This document shows, piece by piece, positions 1 through 12,720 of a stretch of DNA of 64,000 nt. Position 1 is the first letter of the stretch; each line of letters begins with the position of its first letter. The translations under genes were made by a program, and so were the position numbers. The DNA comes from Angiostrongylus vasorum (Eukaryota; Nematoda; Chromadorea; Rhabditida; Metastrongylidae), in the NCBI GenBank assembly GCA_018806985.1, contig JADANN010000290.1, forward strand, positions 558,001-622,000, read 5' to 3'. The notes below the pieces were generated by a model that saw only the letters and a list, made by a program, of their open reading frames with translations, searched no databases and had not been told where the DNA came from.

Positions 1-180
1 ACCTCCATATATTATACCCTGAGTATAAGACTCAGAAATCTTGGTTTAGCGTCTTCTCTGCTTGGTTATGGAGGTGTCTGGCCGAATAGATTGCTATCAA
101 CTTGACTTTCCACGCTCTGAGGAAGGCGAAATCCACCGAAACGTCAGTTTGTTCGTGAATAAAGAATAAAAATAACACCT
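1..180 (+). repeat. Penelope-type terminal repeat fragment
   Basis: Positions 117-147 read as a degenerate hammerhead-like core: CTGAGGA, a short GGC/ACC stem, then GAAACGTCAG. The block ends in a run resembling the other Penelope termini in this window (around 52500, 53830 and 54480). No protein is coded. Assignment rests on similarity to those copies and is moderate. Confidence 0.4.
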
Positions 181-204
181 CGTGTTTGCTCAACAAGAAT
201 ACGA

Positions 205-350
205 AGAACTAACTCGATACATCGGTAGGCCATCGCAAGTCGTTGTAAAGGCCAAATATGCGTTCATTCACCTCCAACGATGCTTAGCGATGTCGAATAC
301 ACGGCGCATTCCTCAGGGATTGATAAATGCCGAGGTATCTAGCCTTTTTT
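205..350 (+). repeat. SINE-A fragment (tRNA-derived SINE, 5' truncated)
   Basis: This is the body and tail side of the abundant SINE family of the window: 'gatacatcggtaggcc' followed by 'cctccaacgatgctta' and 'cctcagggattgat'. The tRNA-like head is missing. 351-540 holds nothing I recognise. Confidence 0.6.
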
Positions 351-539
351 TTATTATTCAAGGGCAATATCGGGATGTTTCGGAGCACTGTGATGATCTG
401 TAGGTACAACTTTGGTGTCAGAAGCTTCTTTTCAAGAATTCAGGATGTTAACCAAGAAAATTAAATATGAAGTCACCAGGAATGATAAAGGCACGTTGAA
501 ACTGCCTAAGGGCGTTTAGGATACTAAATAGTAGCGTTC

Positions 540-1160
540 TTTTGAGGATGAAAAGATATGGATGAATTGTTTCCATAATTATCGCTATAACAGCAAGCTA
601 TGAAGAACATGAGATCGGAGCCTATGCATTCTATATAAAAGTGAAGAAGTTCTACAGGAAAGTAACACTCTATAAAAGGCTATAGTTAACGACTTAAACG
701 CCAGTGTTGGCCCAACGAAAATTCCTGAACAACACCAAATAGAAGACCACGGAAATGAACCAACAATTATGTTGAAAAGAAATCAGAGCACATGTAACGA
801 TCAAGAACACGCATGATGAGCTCCCGAAATTGGGCTTGAGATTAACTGGGACTTATTTAACTTTAGGAAGATTTCTGAAGACATCGTTATCCAGAATATC
901 GGCGGCATAAAATTGAGATAAACAAGGTGAAAGTCATCATTCGAGCTGTCTGTATTCTAAAAGGATCTTCGTTCAACTCATCTTAACAAACCTAGAGCAG
1001 ATTTGGACAGAAACTAATGTACCAATCGCAAACGTGGACACAAAAGCAAACCGACAGAGTGATCAAAGTTTTTCGAACCCTATCGAAAGGTTGATGCTTG
1101 GACTAAGTAGTATTACGCAAGTTAAAAAGAAAATCTGAAGCTCCGAACTTATCCACTAAA
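540..1160 (+). mobile_element. Degenerate RTE-type LINE fragment
   Basis: Fragments of the endonuclease region (an AFY-x-LEKFY-like stretch near 620-720) and of the post-RT C-terminal region (near 1040-1130) can be matched to the better copies in this window. Stops and frameshifts occur throughout, so it is dead. The central part is deleted. Confidence 0.45.
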
Positions 1161-1284
1161 ACGTATCAAAAACATTGCCGTATATGTGAAAATGGCACGA
1201 ATAAAGCAGGATACGCCATAGCAACAACTGATGAACAAGAGGTGTTAGTGAATGGCTCCGAGAAAAAAAAGAAACCAAGCTTAA

Positions 1285-1662
1285 GATGGCCGTTTCCCTC
1301 GACTGATCCAACCCACTGGGAAACGGTGGGATGCGATATACCCCTCTCTGTTTGTACGGGTCCCAGCATAACCTCCATTTCTCGGAGTTTTGCTGGGCTG
1401 TCCATTGCTTCCCTGGGGGTCCCGAGGACAGCCTGGCCAGAGTCTGCCCAGGTCATCAATTTGCCACCATACCACTAGTTTGACACAAGGACGGTGGTGG
1501 ACCCCAGTACTAGTTTACTCTTAGCTGGGCTTCCTGGTGGAAACGATGGACTGCCTCTCAGCTTGGAAACCCTGCCGGGGGAATGAATCTCCCCGCTGTA
1601 CATCGCAGTCCAACACCCAGGAACACTTCCCAGCCATGATGAGGCGGTAAACCATTGGGAGT
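1285..1662 (-). repeat. Family-B interspersed repeat (about 370 bp)
   Basis: One of at least eight copies of a roughly 370-bp repeat. The hallmark blocks in sense orientation are 'catcgtggctgggaggtgtt', 'ggcagggtctcccaagctga', 'cgtcctggtatcaaa', 'ggccaggctgacctcgggat' and 'gtgaggacgggcc'. Open frames across it are shadows. It lies downstream of alpha-catulin exon 10, inside the unfinished gene. Confidence 0.75.
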
Positions 1663-1844
1663 TGAAATGCGATAATGATAGATAAATTGTTAGCATCAGC
1701 TCGTGTCACTCGGCGATCAACGATAAATGAGAGTGCAAGTGATTTAGCTCAGAACTGAGCAAGTTTTCACGAAATACAAAACATTTTCTTGGTTTGTGCA
1801 TCATCGATGTCATGTGAAGAATTACTACACGACTACCAACTAAC

Positions 1845-4800
1845 CTCTTGCATATGTTCAGCGTGCTCTCTGAATTTATCCATATATCTCTCAACCCCAT
1901 CGATGTCACCCGCAACAGCACAAGCTTTTATAGATGACAACAGCACTTGATCCTCATTTGCCCGTAAAGTTTCGGAAACCTATACTTCGAGCATTAAACT
2001 GTAAGTGGCAACATGTACTCCACATCGAATGAAATAAAATAAGCCAAATTATGGGAAAATAAAAGAATAGCAAAATATTTGGTGTTCTCACATGGTCCAT
2101 TGCAACAATTTGCAGTTGCTTGCCAAGATCTTTCAACCGTCTATTTAACCGCTCAACCGTAACATCAATGCTGTCGGAATGCAAATGATCAGAAGAATCG
2201 TCCTCTGGCAGAATAAGATTCGTCATTTCAAACCGACATTCTTCCAAGAAATCCAAAATTTGTTCCCGATGATGGTGAGGAGTATATGCGGAATCAGTAA
2301 AGTCCTAAAATATAGCGTATTCAGTAATTACGACATTACAATAAGGCTGGTTGAAACGGGAGTATCCGAAAAAGCTTCTGGAAGAGCTGAGAGTTTCTCC
2401 AGCTTTGATAAAATGCTGAAGTATTTTAGAGAAGTGAAAGAAAATAGTGGAATATACAAAAAAAATTAACCTGAGTCATTTCGCAAAGCGCATCCAAAGC
2501 CCCAATGAGTCGTTCTCTAACTCCTACTCCCACTCTAGATGTCATTCGGACCATCTCTAGCATTTCCTAAAAAATAAAGCTCCGTAAACATTTTGAAACA
2601 ATTTGGGGACATAAGGACATCAATTTCTCTTAAAATAATGGCTCCACCGATCTTTACCATTTAGGAACGAAAGTGTGCCTCTTCACGTAGATTCAGCCAA
2701 AGTTTTAAAACAAATGACTACAAAATGAATAATAATTGGTGGTTTCCGCTCTCAAGAAATGAACCAATTCCTTTGAGAGAACAGGTGTCCGTGACCACGA
2801 CTGGCCTCAACCCAAGGCGTGATGATCTGCCTTTAGGTAACTCAACACCAAAAACTCAAAGGTTCGCCGGACCACCGTGGCAAGCTGTATTCTGCGTAGG
2901 GAACCGCGATGTTTAGCACAGACTCCTTTACACACACCTTAATTGAAGTTGTGGAGGGATTACCATTCAGAAAGAAACCTATCCTAGATGCATTATTTTA
3001 ACACGGCAAATCTTCCACCCGTTCATCACCTGTCACATGTATCACCTGTTGTCCCGTTGATCGTCGAGTGACTTGAGCGGGCGCCAGCAAGTTTTCCATT
3101 TTTTCCCTGTCGCGTGCAAGAGTAGTCCAATGGGTTCTGCTCGCTCTAGAGACTCGTCGAGCATCATATCTTTCTTCAAGGCTCTTTGTGAAGAATTCTG
3201 ACCATCGGTCGGTGGTCTTTCTGTAGTACGTATGACATCCCGAGGAATCCAGTCAATAACGGCTCTTGTCCATCGGTTGTCATTCATACGCATTATGTGT
3301 CCGGCCTACCTTATCTTCGATTGTTTGGGGTACAGAACGGCACCTTTGATTTTTTGATCGTCGACACAGATCGGAGCTTCGGATCCTTTCCCTTACTTGT
3401 GTGGAAACGGGATACTCCTAGCATCGCTCTTTCGACTGCGCGTTCGATAACGCTAAGTGACCTTTCATTCTGCTTACGCAGCGACCAAGTTTCTGACGCA
3501 TACATTAGGGCAGGAAATACGGTTGAGTCGAAAAGGTGGGCACGGAGTCGGGTGTTCCTTGTTCTCTGCTACATCCTCGATGCTCTTGAAAGCACCCCCA
3601 AGCTGCTCGTTTTCTTCTGCTCAGCTCTGGAGCTAGGTCGTTCATCATATTGATTTCCCGACCTAGATAGATATAACTGGAGCATTCGGAGATATTCGTT
3701 CCGTTGAGCATGAATGGGGCATGCGAAACCAATCCGTTCTTCATGAACATCGTTTTTCTGAGATTTAGTCGAAGATTAATCTTTCCACAGGCTTAATGAA
3801 AGTCGACAAGCATGTGTTCCGCTTGGCTCATGTTTGGTGTTATAAGGACGATGTCATCAGCAAAGCGAAGATCCAGTCAATAACGGCTCTTGTCCATCGG
3901 TTGTCATTCATACGCATTATGTGTCCGGCCTACCTTATCTTCGATTGTTTGGGGTACAGAACGGCACCTTTGATTTTTTGATCGTCGACACAGATCGGAG
4001 CTTCGGATCCTTTCCCTTACTTGTGTGAAACGGGATACTCCTAGCATCGCTCTTTCGACTGCGCGTTCGATAACGCTAAGTGACCTTTCATTCTGCTTAC
4101 GCAGCGACCAAGTTTCTGACGCATACATTAGGGCAGGAAATACGGTTGAGTCGAAAAGGTGGGCACGGAGTCGGGTGTTCCTTGTTCTCTTCGCTACATC
4201 CTCGATGCTCTTGAAAGCACCCCCAAGCTGCTCGTTTTCTTCTGCTCAGCTCTGGAGCTAGGTCGTTCATCATATTGATTTCCCGACCTAGATAGATATA
4301 ACTGGAGCATTCGGAGATATTCGTTCCGTTGAGCATGAATGGGGCATGCGAAACCAATCCGTTCTTCATGAACATCGTTTTTCTGAGATTTAGTCGAAGA
4401 TTAATCTTTCCACAGGCTTAATGAAAGTCGACAAGCATGTGTTCCGCTTGGCTCATGTTTGGTGTTATAAGGACGATGTCATCAGCAAAGCGAAGATGAT
4501 GCAACTGCCGACCATCGATTTTCACTCCCGATATTATCCCATTCCAATGTTAGCATGACGTTCTGGAGGGTGGCGGTAAATAATTTTGGCGAGATGGTAT
4601 CGCCTTGCCTAACTCCTCTTTTGACTTCAATGAGAATATCGTCGTAGAATGGTGATACCTTGGTTGTGAAATTTTTTGTAAAGTTCACGAAGAATCTTTA
4701 TATACTGAGTAGGGAATCCTTGACTATTCGGGGCTTCCAAGACTGCTTCTATCTCAACTGAATCAAAGGCCTTTTGTAAATCGATGAAAGTGAGACAGAG

Positions 4801-7800
4801 CGGTCTTTTTGTACTGTCGCGACACTTCAGTGAGCCTTGTTACCGTGTGGATGTGGTCCATCGTACTAAATCCTTTTCGAAACCCTGCTTGCTCACATGG
4901 CTGTCCTTCGTCCAGTGTTGTCAATCCTGTTTAGGATGACTCGAGTGAAAAGCTTGTAGACGACAGACAGTAAGCAGATTGGACGATAGTTGCCGATATC
5001 GTGGAGGTCACACTTCTTGGAAAATAACACGGTCTTGCTTGTCTTCCACTGAGTAGGGACCTTGCATTCGGACACGTAACGTGTGAAGAGCCGAGCCAGT
5101 ATGTTTATGAGGATTGAGGGAAGGTTCTTCAGGTGTTTTGGTCTTATCCTGTCTGGACCTGGTGTTGTTCGATTTTTCACCGACGAAATGGCATGTCGGA
5201 TTTCGGAAGGGAGAACCGGTATTACAAAATATCCATCCTCCTTTATTTCATATGAGGGAAGGTGGACGCGGCTATCGAAGAGATCCGAGTAGTATTCGTG
5301 AATAATTTCCTCCATTGAATTTCTGGACGCTATAACTGTTCCGTCTGGGCGTCGTAGCGCAATCACATTGGTTTTGTAATTGGCGAAGCTTCGGTGGGCT
5401 TTGCGAATGCTTTTCCCAGCCTCTGTAGCTTCGACGATTACTGCTGCTATTCTCTCTTTAAGATCTTTTATCGCCTGTCTGCACTGTTTTGCAAGTTCGG
5501 ACGTTAGTCCGCGGTTGCCTGCAGCTCAAGCGATTGCACGCTGGCGTATTAGCTCGAGTGTTTCTAGAGACAAACGTCTCTTGGTGAATTTCGAACTCTC
5601 AGCTTTCATAGCGCTAACATGAAGATGTTGAATGAGCCGATCGTATTCTTCGTCGATGTTATCGACAACGGCATCTTCCCAGGAGCCGACTAATGAATCG
5701 AAGAAGTCCCAGTTTACGGTGGTTCTCGGACTTCGGCTTTTGAATTTGGTGGCTTTTTCTCCATTCCGCGAGAAATAGAATCTTGCACGAAGGAGATGGT
5801 GGTCTGATCCCGTGTAGAATTCTGGGACAACAGCGACATCGGTTAGGCAGAATCTTCTATTTACTACGATGTGGTCTATTTCGTTATGGTACTCTCCAAT
5901 GGAAGACTCCCACGTCCAGCACTGAGAATGGGCTTCTGGAATTGTGAGTTACCATGGATTGCCTTGGTCGCCATGATAAACTCAGCCGCTCACTCTGCTC
6001 ATACCATTCTAATCCGTGGGTTCCATCCAACGTGACGTTCTTCAGACGTTCTTCTTGGTCCAATCTTGGCATTGAAGTCTCCAATGATGACCTTGAAGAA
6101 TGCATGGTCTTCTCTGTAGAACTTCTCCAAGTCGATGTAGAACGCTTTGACTTCTTCTTCGTCATAGTATGATGTCGGCGCGTAAACGACGAAGATTGTC
6201 AAAGCCGGTATTGATCCACATCTTTTTAATCACAAACGTCCGACTCGAGTTGTAAGCTGTTCAAATGAATCGATGTTCATGGATAAACCTCGTCTTGACA
6301 AGAAAGCCGACGCCGTCCACTCCACTACTGGTGCACATTCCGGCGAACAGTTCTCCGATGTCACAGACGGCGTTGAAAAGGTGGGGTCTTCCCTTATTCG
6401 TCAGGCCGATGACGTCGTACCTTATGCTTTTTGCTTGCATGAGCAAGTCCTCTATCGAGGACTCAGATGCAAGTGTACGTGCATTGTAGGTACAGATCGT
6501 CACCATAGTTCTTTGAAATCCAGGCAGCTTCCATTGGCCCTGAGATTTTAACAGCCTCTTCGTACTCGTCCTAGCAAACGCTGCGAAATTGGGGGGCTGT
6601 TTCGGAGTCAAGGGAATGAGGCCCGTTTTTTTAAACTGTGTTTAGCATTTTTGATACCCACGTATACCCTGCTGGGCTATGGACGTGGGGGGCTGGGTAT
6701 ACTCACGGGTAGCTTGCCAGGCTCTCCCAGAGTGGACATGGAGCTTATTTGTTGGAGGCGACTCCTAACCGCCTTCCATATACTTCCCTGTCACTTGATT
6801 GCAGGCTTTTGGCTGAATTGACTCGTAGAATCCAATCTGCATAAACTAGAACCCACCACACACGTGTGCATGAATACGCCCCGTAAATCCAGAAAGTATG
6901 TGCCAAATCGGAGCAGCAGAAACAGGGAGTCCATCCCCTGGATCCACCTACGTCTTAGAGAAGCAAAGGTCGCTTTTGGTCCGCGATTAACCCCCCTATC
7001 CGCCACCTGGGGATGCGTTCATCAGGGTTGATAATTACCTGGATTGATGACTAGGTTGCATGGTAGTACGGTTCCCTCGGAAATCTATAAAAAAAGAAGC
7101 CTACACCGACAAGGACCAATTAAATAGAAACTGTGCTAGCTGCCACACAATTCGTGAAGATAGGCCATCCAAGCATCCAGTTAAGCACTATAGCAGGAAA
7201 TTTTTTGACAAAACTAACGAAAAAAAATACCGTTAGTTGTTTTATAGCAGCATTTGCCGTAAGTTGGATCCCGATGTCCAGAGGTTCTTCACTAGTTGTC
7301 TGAATGAATCGAGACGATTCAACAGGAACGACGCCGTCACTAACACAAATTGCGATCAGTTGAAGAGCACAGCGGATCTAGGACGTACAGTAATAGATTA
7401 AAAAACTCAGAATTTGAAAAAGAAAATGCTGATCTCAGCATGAAGAAAGAAATAAGAAGAACCAATTGTTAAGGTTACAACAGTCGGACTACAACTCACT
7501 TGATCAAACACTCCATCTCTGCACTGAAGAGCACTCTTCGAATCCGGATGTCGCAAAAGTGTCTTCGACGATGTCAGTAATAGCATTGTATGCCTTTCCA
7601 ACGAGGTTCTAGCAACACCCATCTGAGCTTTTCTTTTCTCACTTTTCAGGTCGTGTTGCCTAAAATACTAGACATAGTAAAAGACTTTTATTTATTCAAG
7701 GAGTTTCTAGGCACAAACAATAACTTCGATTAAAGGGATGTGACGCAGATCTAGTAGGTTACCCACAAACCTGTCGCCAGACCGATGAGCTAAATCAACC

Positions 7801-10800
7801 ATTTCACCACCAAACTCTGCGAAAATTTTCACAAACTCTGTAAAGGATCGACAAACTTCTAGTCGAGAAAGAGAATAAGCCACCTGAAGAAGTGAATTGA
7901 CGCATGACTTCCAATAAATCAATAAGAAAAAAGACGTAAATATTTTCAGTAACGCTTTCCCTGATGTAACGATTTGCTCTAAATATGCTTGAGGGATTTT
8001 CCCACCTAAATCTAACCATATTTGTGTTTGCTGCAAGCCAAAAATTTAAAATTGCTGTAAAATCTATATTCGAAGCATTCCCTTTAAAGCCCAAACTTTC
8101 TGGGTTTTCTACTATCTTCTTCCCCTTCTTCTCTCTCTCTCTTTCTCTCACCTTTTTCTCTTCCTGTGATACCACCCAAAATTAACAGTTTCGTTAACTT
8201 TTGATTTTGGCTCAACATTACAAAACCTACACATTACATGACAATATCAATATGTCCTTACCTTGTCTTCAGCTCGTAAAATATGCTTCACTAGAACTCT
8301 ATCAGCCAAAAGTAATACTCTTGTGACGCTGCTAAGTAATTGCCGACTTGCACGAACAAGCACACTTTTATCAAGAATGGGAGCGTCCGGCACCTCTGTA
8401 GAGCAGAAAGAGAGATTGGCTATTGATGTTCCTGGAATAATAAAAAACTAATTTGCCGTCATGTATTCGCAATGCTAGCACAGTGAAAAAGAAGGTTGTG
8501 AATAACTAAAGAGCTTAGATGAGGCACGCACAGCACAGTGATCAGAAGTGACCTACAATATATACGCTCTCAATGGCTCGACTCCACGCCTAGGAATACC
8601 CAAGCGTTTTACCCCTCCGGGATCGGGAAATTGGCATCAGACTAGTCTGAAAGAATATCAGCACTGACTTCATAGATTGGTGAGCTGCGGAACGTCATTG
8701 TATAGGCCAATATATGTATTCAGTAACCTTTAAGACACTCGATGAATTCGAATGCATGGGCCAAACCCTCAGGAATTGACCAAAGTCGATAGCCTTATCC
8801 CTTAGCCCTCACTGTAAGAGCCAGATATGCATTCAGCCGCCCCTACGATGCTTGAAGTTGAATACATGGCGCATCCCTCAAGGACTGACCAAAATCGAGA
8901 GCTTTATCCATTTATCCTTTGTGAAAATCAAAAGGGTAATTTAGTTTCATAACCATGAAAAACGATGGCCGGTAGTTACACCATCTTCGCTTTGCTGATG
9001 ACATCGTTCTTATAACACCAAACATTGGCAAAAACGATGTTCATGAGGAATGGATTGGTTTCGTATGCCCCATTCACGCTCAACGGAACGAATATCTCCG
9101 AATGCTCCAGTTATGTCTATCTGGGTCAATAAATCAACATGTTGAACGACTTAGCTCCAGAGTTGAGCAGATGGAAACAAGCGGCTTGGGGAGCTTTCAA
9201 GAACATCGGAGAGGTAGTGAAGAAAACAGAACATCCGACTCCGTGTCCTCCTTTATGACTCCAGGATTCTTTCTGCTTTAATATATGCGTCAGCGACTTG
9301 GTCGCTACGTAAGCAAGATGATGGATCACTCAAAGTTATTGCACGCGCAGTCGAAAGGACGATACTAGGAGTATCCATCCTGTGTTATGCAAATGAGTGA
9401 AGCCATCCGAAGCTCTGACCAGTGTCAACGATCAGAAATGAAAGGCACCATTCTATACACCAAACTGTCGAAGGTAAGGTGGGCCGGAAACGTAATGCGT
9501 ATGAACGACAACCGATGGGCAAGCGCCGTTAGTGACTGGACTCTTAGGGATTTCAAACGTACTATGGGAAGACCAGTGCGATCTGACGGCCAGAAGGAAA
9601 GCCTTAAAAGAAAGGTATGATGATCAACGATCCCTACACCTAGCAGAACCCACTGTGCTTCTCTTGCATGCAACAGATAGAGATGACAGGTGTTATAGGT
9701 GACTATAGAAAATGTGCAGATTTCGGACAGCATTACACCCACGGAATGGTTTGATAATGGTTACGTATCAAAATTTTTTCTATAAATCGACGAAACAATT
9801 CAAGCAGTCACTAATACGAAATTCGTCGCTTTCAACGACTGCGTTGTACATACCGGCCAACCGCGCTTCGTGACAAGCATCATACATCTCCGGTTGAATA
9901 TCTGGATTTTCATCGGCAATCGTTTCTCCAACGGCTACAAACCGCTCGATAGCAGCTTCCACAGCACTACCAACCTTTAAACCCAGAGCAATGAAATAGT
10001 TTACAGAAGAAAAATATTTATGAAGAAGGTGAAAAGCCAACTTTTACAATAAATGTGAAAATATACCTTTAGAGCGGAACGAATCGCCCTCTCAGACTTT
10101 GGCTTACCATTCGTTAAATAAGATTCCTTGAAATTCACGAGAGTGGTGATCTTAAGATGCAAATTTTAACAATCACTGTAACTGACAAGGAATCTTAACG
10201 GATATTTGGATTTCAAGTCAGTTCATTGTCATCTTTTACACAACAACTTGTCAACATCAAAGATAATGTCTTCAAGAGTTCACAGCTCAGTGATAACTAA
10301 TCCTAAAATCATATTATTTTCCTCACAGCATATTTCACCCATACCATTGACAAAGTGCCCAAACGGGATCACTTCCCAATTTTCTGTCGTTTAGGTGGCT
10401 CAACGTAGTGTAAACAAATGTTTGAAAAAAATGCTACTAAAATCGTGGAAAACCAGAAGCTACGATTTTACAACATCGCCACCTACTATGAGAAGATAGC
10501 AACAGCAAGGAGATCACAGTGTTTTAACCACTATTTAGTGCCCTTTCCTTTCCCACGAAAGGTTCAAATCCGCGATTACCCTTTCCGGGGCTCACGTGTT
10601 ATTCACTGCGCCAACTGAAATCTTTGCTTTGCCTTTCTATTAAGAAAAAATATTACAACTGTGTAATAATAAAATTATTGAAAAAAAAACAAAGAACAAT
10701 ACACGAGAATGTGCACAAAATGAAAATCACCTGAGAAACCAGCGGCACCAATGTGTGTTCGATGGACTTGGTCTTGATCTCAAGAGTCCGTGCATCCAAG

Positions 10801-10862
10801 CCGAAACTCGTTCCACTACTGCCTCCACCATGGTCCCCCGAATGGGGATGTACAATTGACAT
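1845..10862 (-). CDS. ctn-1: Alpha-catulin (vinculin/alpha-catenin family), 5' part, ten exons
   Basis: Alpha-catulin is a cytoskeletal scaffold of the vinculin/alpha-catenin superfamily; in C. elegans CTN-1 acts with the dystrophin complex and in BK channel localisation. Exons on the minus strand: 10862-10731, 10150-10067, 9974-9818, 8431-8262, 7883-7771, 7659-7500, 7377-7231, 2566-2471, 2304-2092, 1979-1845. All junctions are GT-AG and splice phases agree throughout, giving 469 residues. Family signatures in order: [18 protein letters not shown] (residues 27-44), [14 protein letters not shown] in exon 3, [14 protein letters not shown] in exon 4, [16 protein letters not shown] across exons 5-6, [19 protein letters not shown] in exon 6, [14 protein letters not shown] in exon 9. 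Human CTNNAL1 is about 730 residues, so the last third lies beyond the left edge. The start ATG is one base after a tttttcaag acceptor, as in a trans-spliced mRNA. Identity is from memory of the family; confidence is high. Confidence 0.92.
3020..7030 (-). mobile_element. RTE-type non-LTR retrotransposon (copy A), degenerate, in alpha-catulin intron 7
   Basis: On the minus strand the order is a 5' leader (about 7030-6620), an AP-type endonuclease ([15 protein letters not shown] near 6490; [11 protein letters not shown] near 6075), a reverse transcriptase ([38 protein letters not shown] between 5366 and 4893), and a C-terminal region ([28 protein letters not shown]). Frames shift repeatedly, so it is inactive. 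It has the same orientation as the host gene and accounts for most of the 4.66-kb intron 2567-7230. The region 3249-4496 is a tandem duplication, listed separately. Confidence 0.88.
3249..4496. repeat. Tandem duplication of 624 bp inside RTE copy A
   Basis: The segment 3249-3872 is repeated at 3873-4496, beginning at 'ccagtcaataacggctct' in both. I see only small indels between the copies (gtgtgga versus gtgtga near 3413/4027; ctctgcta versus ctcttcgcta near 3565/4188). The junction at 3872/3873 joins 'caaagcgaagat' to the start of the unit. The duplicated part is the post-RT C-terminal region of the element. Confidence 0.9.
8130..8160. repeat. Pyrimidine-rich (TC)n tract
   Basis: A short run of CT dinucleotides and T-rich sequence in alpha-catulin intron 4 (7884-8261). 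It creates several spurious open frames on both strands. Confidence 0.6.
8556..8932 (+). repeat. SINE-A, one and a half copies
   Basis: A diverged SINE-A copy runs from about 8556 to 8815. A second partial body and tail follows directly (8816-8932, ending 'gagctttatccatttatcct'). Both lie in alpha-catulin intron 3 (8432-9817). Confidence 0.6.
8956..9740 (+). mobile_element. RTE 3'-terminal fragment
   Basis: It begins with the RT catalytic block ([15 protein letters not shown], near 8985-9030) and continues through the C-terminal region with [20 protein letters not shown] near 9475-9530 and a zinc-poor tail. It is 5' truncated, as is common for LINEs, and frame-shifted. It lies antisense in alpha-catulin intron 3. 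Confidence 0.75.
10480..10640 (+). repeat. Fragment of foldback/tRNA-like repeat (family D)
   Basis: It contains 'ggttcaaatccgcgatt' followed by 'tttccggggctcacg' and 'cactgcgccaactga', matching arms of the foldback elements at 33211, 39960 and 61300. The GGTTCAAATCC block resembles a tRNA B box. It lies in alpha-catulin intron 1. Confidence 0.45.
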
Positions 10863-10872
10863 ACTTGAAAAA
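10863..10872 (-). promoter_or_regulatory. Candidate spliced-leader acceptor of alpha-catulin
   Basis: On the minus strand the sequence is tttttcaag followed by a single t and then the start ATG at 10862. An acceptor this close to the start codon is typical of trans-spliced nematode messages. 10873-11340, upstream, shows nothing else I can name. Confidence 0.45.
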
Positions 10873-11339
10873 CATCTTTGAAACGTTAACTACGACCAAA
10901 ACAATAACACGTAGGTCATATTCTTGAAAAGGAAGCTTGTGGATCAGTACTGGATTAGTCCGTGATATACTGTTTCACTCTAATATCATAAATAAATTAC
11001 AGAACGATGGTACTCTTCAAAAACGTCAATAAAAGAGGAAATTGAATAGCACAATGGATTTAAGGTACAGAATTAGAACCTTCACAATTCCAGAGCACAA
11101 TAGACGGATCACGAAACCAAGCAAATCTACTGAAGTGTTAACCGATGAGAACGCGTACTAAGTGTAAATTCTGCCGTGGTAATAAGTGTAAACCAGAACC
11201 ATGCAATGATTTGCTATACAAATGAAAAAAACGATCAGCTGGTTAACGACTTAGACGTGGAAAACTGTGAACACCTGATCGGGAAAAGAGGCCACATTTT
11301 CCCACGAACAACAAACATTATTTTTTGTATGTACATATG

Positions 11340-11341
<2 letters not shown>

Positions 11342-11384
<43 letters not shown>
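11342..11384. repeat. (TA)n microsatellite
   Basis: About 40 bp of perfect TA repeat, directly upstream of a SINE-A copy. It creates a run of Tyr/Ile codons in one open frame that is not a gene. Confidence 0.95.
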
Positions 11385-11424
11385 CAGATGGTGGGCCCAC
11401 GACGGTTTGAATCACGAAGTTACA

Positions 11425-11708
11425 ATAAAAAGGGATAAATCAAGCTCTCGGCGTTCATCAATCCCTGAGATGCGCCATGCATTCGACTTCATTAAGCATC
11501 GATGGAGGTTATTGAATGCATATCTGGGCTTTATAATGACTCGCGGTGGGCTACCGATGTATCAAGCCCGTGCTGCTATTCTCCCAGACAAGTCTGGTAC
11601 CAATTTTCCGATCCTGGAGGGATGGAAGGATTGGTGAACCTGGGGCGCAGAGGTCTATCCCATGTGTATTGCAGGGCGCTTCCGACCACTACACCACATG
11701 CGCCCTAT
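11425..11708 (-). repeat. SINE-A copy
   Basis: Near full length. It starts at the tail with 'agggataaatcaagctct' and ends at the tRNA-like head near 11708 ('gaccactacaccacatgcgcc' in plus orientation). The ORFs 11176-11637 and 11502-11735 are shadows of it. Confidence 0.8.
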
Positions 11709-11709
11709 G

Positions 11710-12720
11710 AAAGAACAATAAGTAGAGACAACTAGTAATCGCCATTCTAAAAAGTAGACGATGAACGCACTGCATAACATTTAAGCTTCGACCAGTTATC
11801 GAAGTAAGCCATTCTGCCAAGCCTAAGAACTGCCGTATGTCCCTTAACTTGACGAGACATGCCAACTTTTTTCAACGGGATGAAAAACCGCCCAACAAGT
11901 CAAATTTGAGAACAAAATTTGCAAACTCTACTTCGATTTGTTAAAACACTCTCTTTTAGTTTAATCTTACGAAAAAAGTGAACCAAACCTGGCAAAAGGT
12001 TAACCTTTATAGTGTAAATAAAAGTGGGACTTGATCCGTTACATCGCCCTCAAGTGGCTAGTCGACTAAGCGAAGGTGTCCCTTTTCTCATAAAAAAAGC
12101 ACTAGTGGCAGAGTAAGAAACTTACCTCCAATCCAGAAATGTTAGCGAATGAGTGTGGTGGAAACTTGAAAACGGCTTGGGACAGCTTTCTGGCGTTCTA
12201 AGAAAAACCACGCTCAACCAGTACTTCGTACGTCAATGAAAAGGCATATCAACTGGACCTCAAGCTCCAGCTAAAATCATGCACGAACTCGACTACTTCC
12301 ATAACGGTTGTAATATGAAGAATACAATGGAATACTTGCTGGGCTTCATATGTCACGGAGAAACCTGTCACAGTGTAGAAGATCTTTCTCCTTGCGAAAT
12401 ACAAGGGCTATCGAACGTCTGTGGTGAAAATCTGACAACATTATTGCACAGCTAGAAGGCATATTGTAAACCAATGTAGATTGTAAACCAATGGCACAAC
12501 TCAATAGACGAATCCAACCACCTCCTAGATAGCGGCTGCAAAAACGACAAAGAGAATAGAAGAACAGCTGGATCCTAGAAGACATAATGACCAACTATAT
12601 TGGTATCTGAGATCGCAGTATACAGAAATGGTACATGAAATCCTTTCATGGCACTTCACCACCACAAATTGGTCGGCTAGTGTTGTTCAGTACTGTATAC
12701 GATACACACCCACCAACAAT
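11710..12720. other. No gene recognised
   Basis: I see short open frames only, no convincing splice-linked coding potential and no match to the repeat families of the window. Part may be an old unidentified repeat. Confidence 0.5.

Noticed and set aside
1166..1709. Several overlapping open frames near the left end
   Set aside because: All lie within a family-B repeat copy, open on both strands by chance.
3249..4496. Repeated block considered as a CRISPR-like or satellite array
   Set aside because: There are only two units of 624 bp, and they are part of an RTE coding region.
11176..11637. 153-codon open frame
   Set aside because: It runs through a TA microsatellite and a SINE-A copy.
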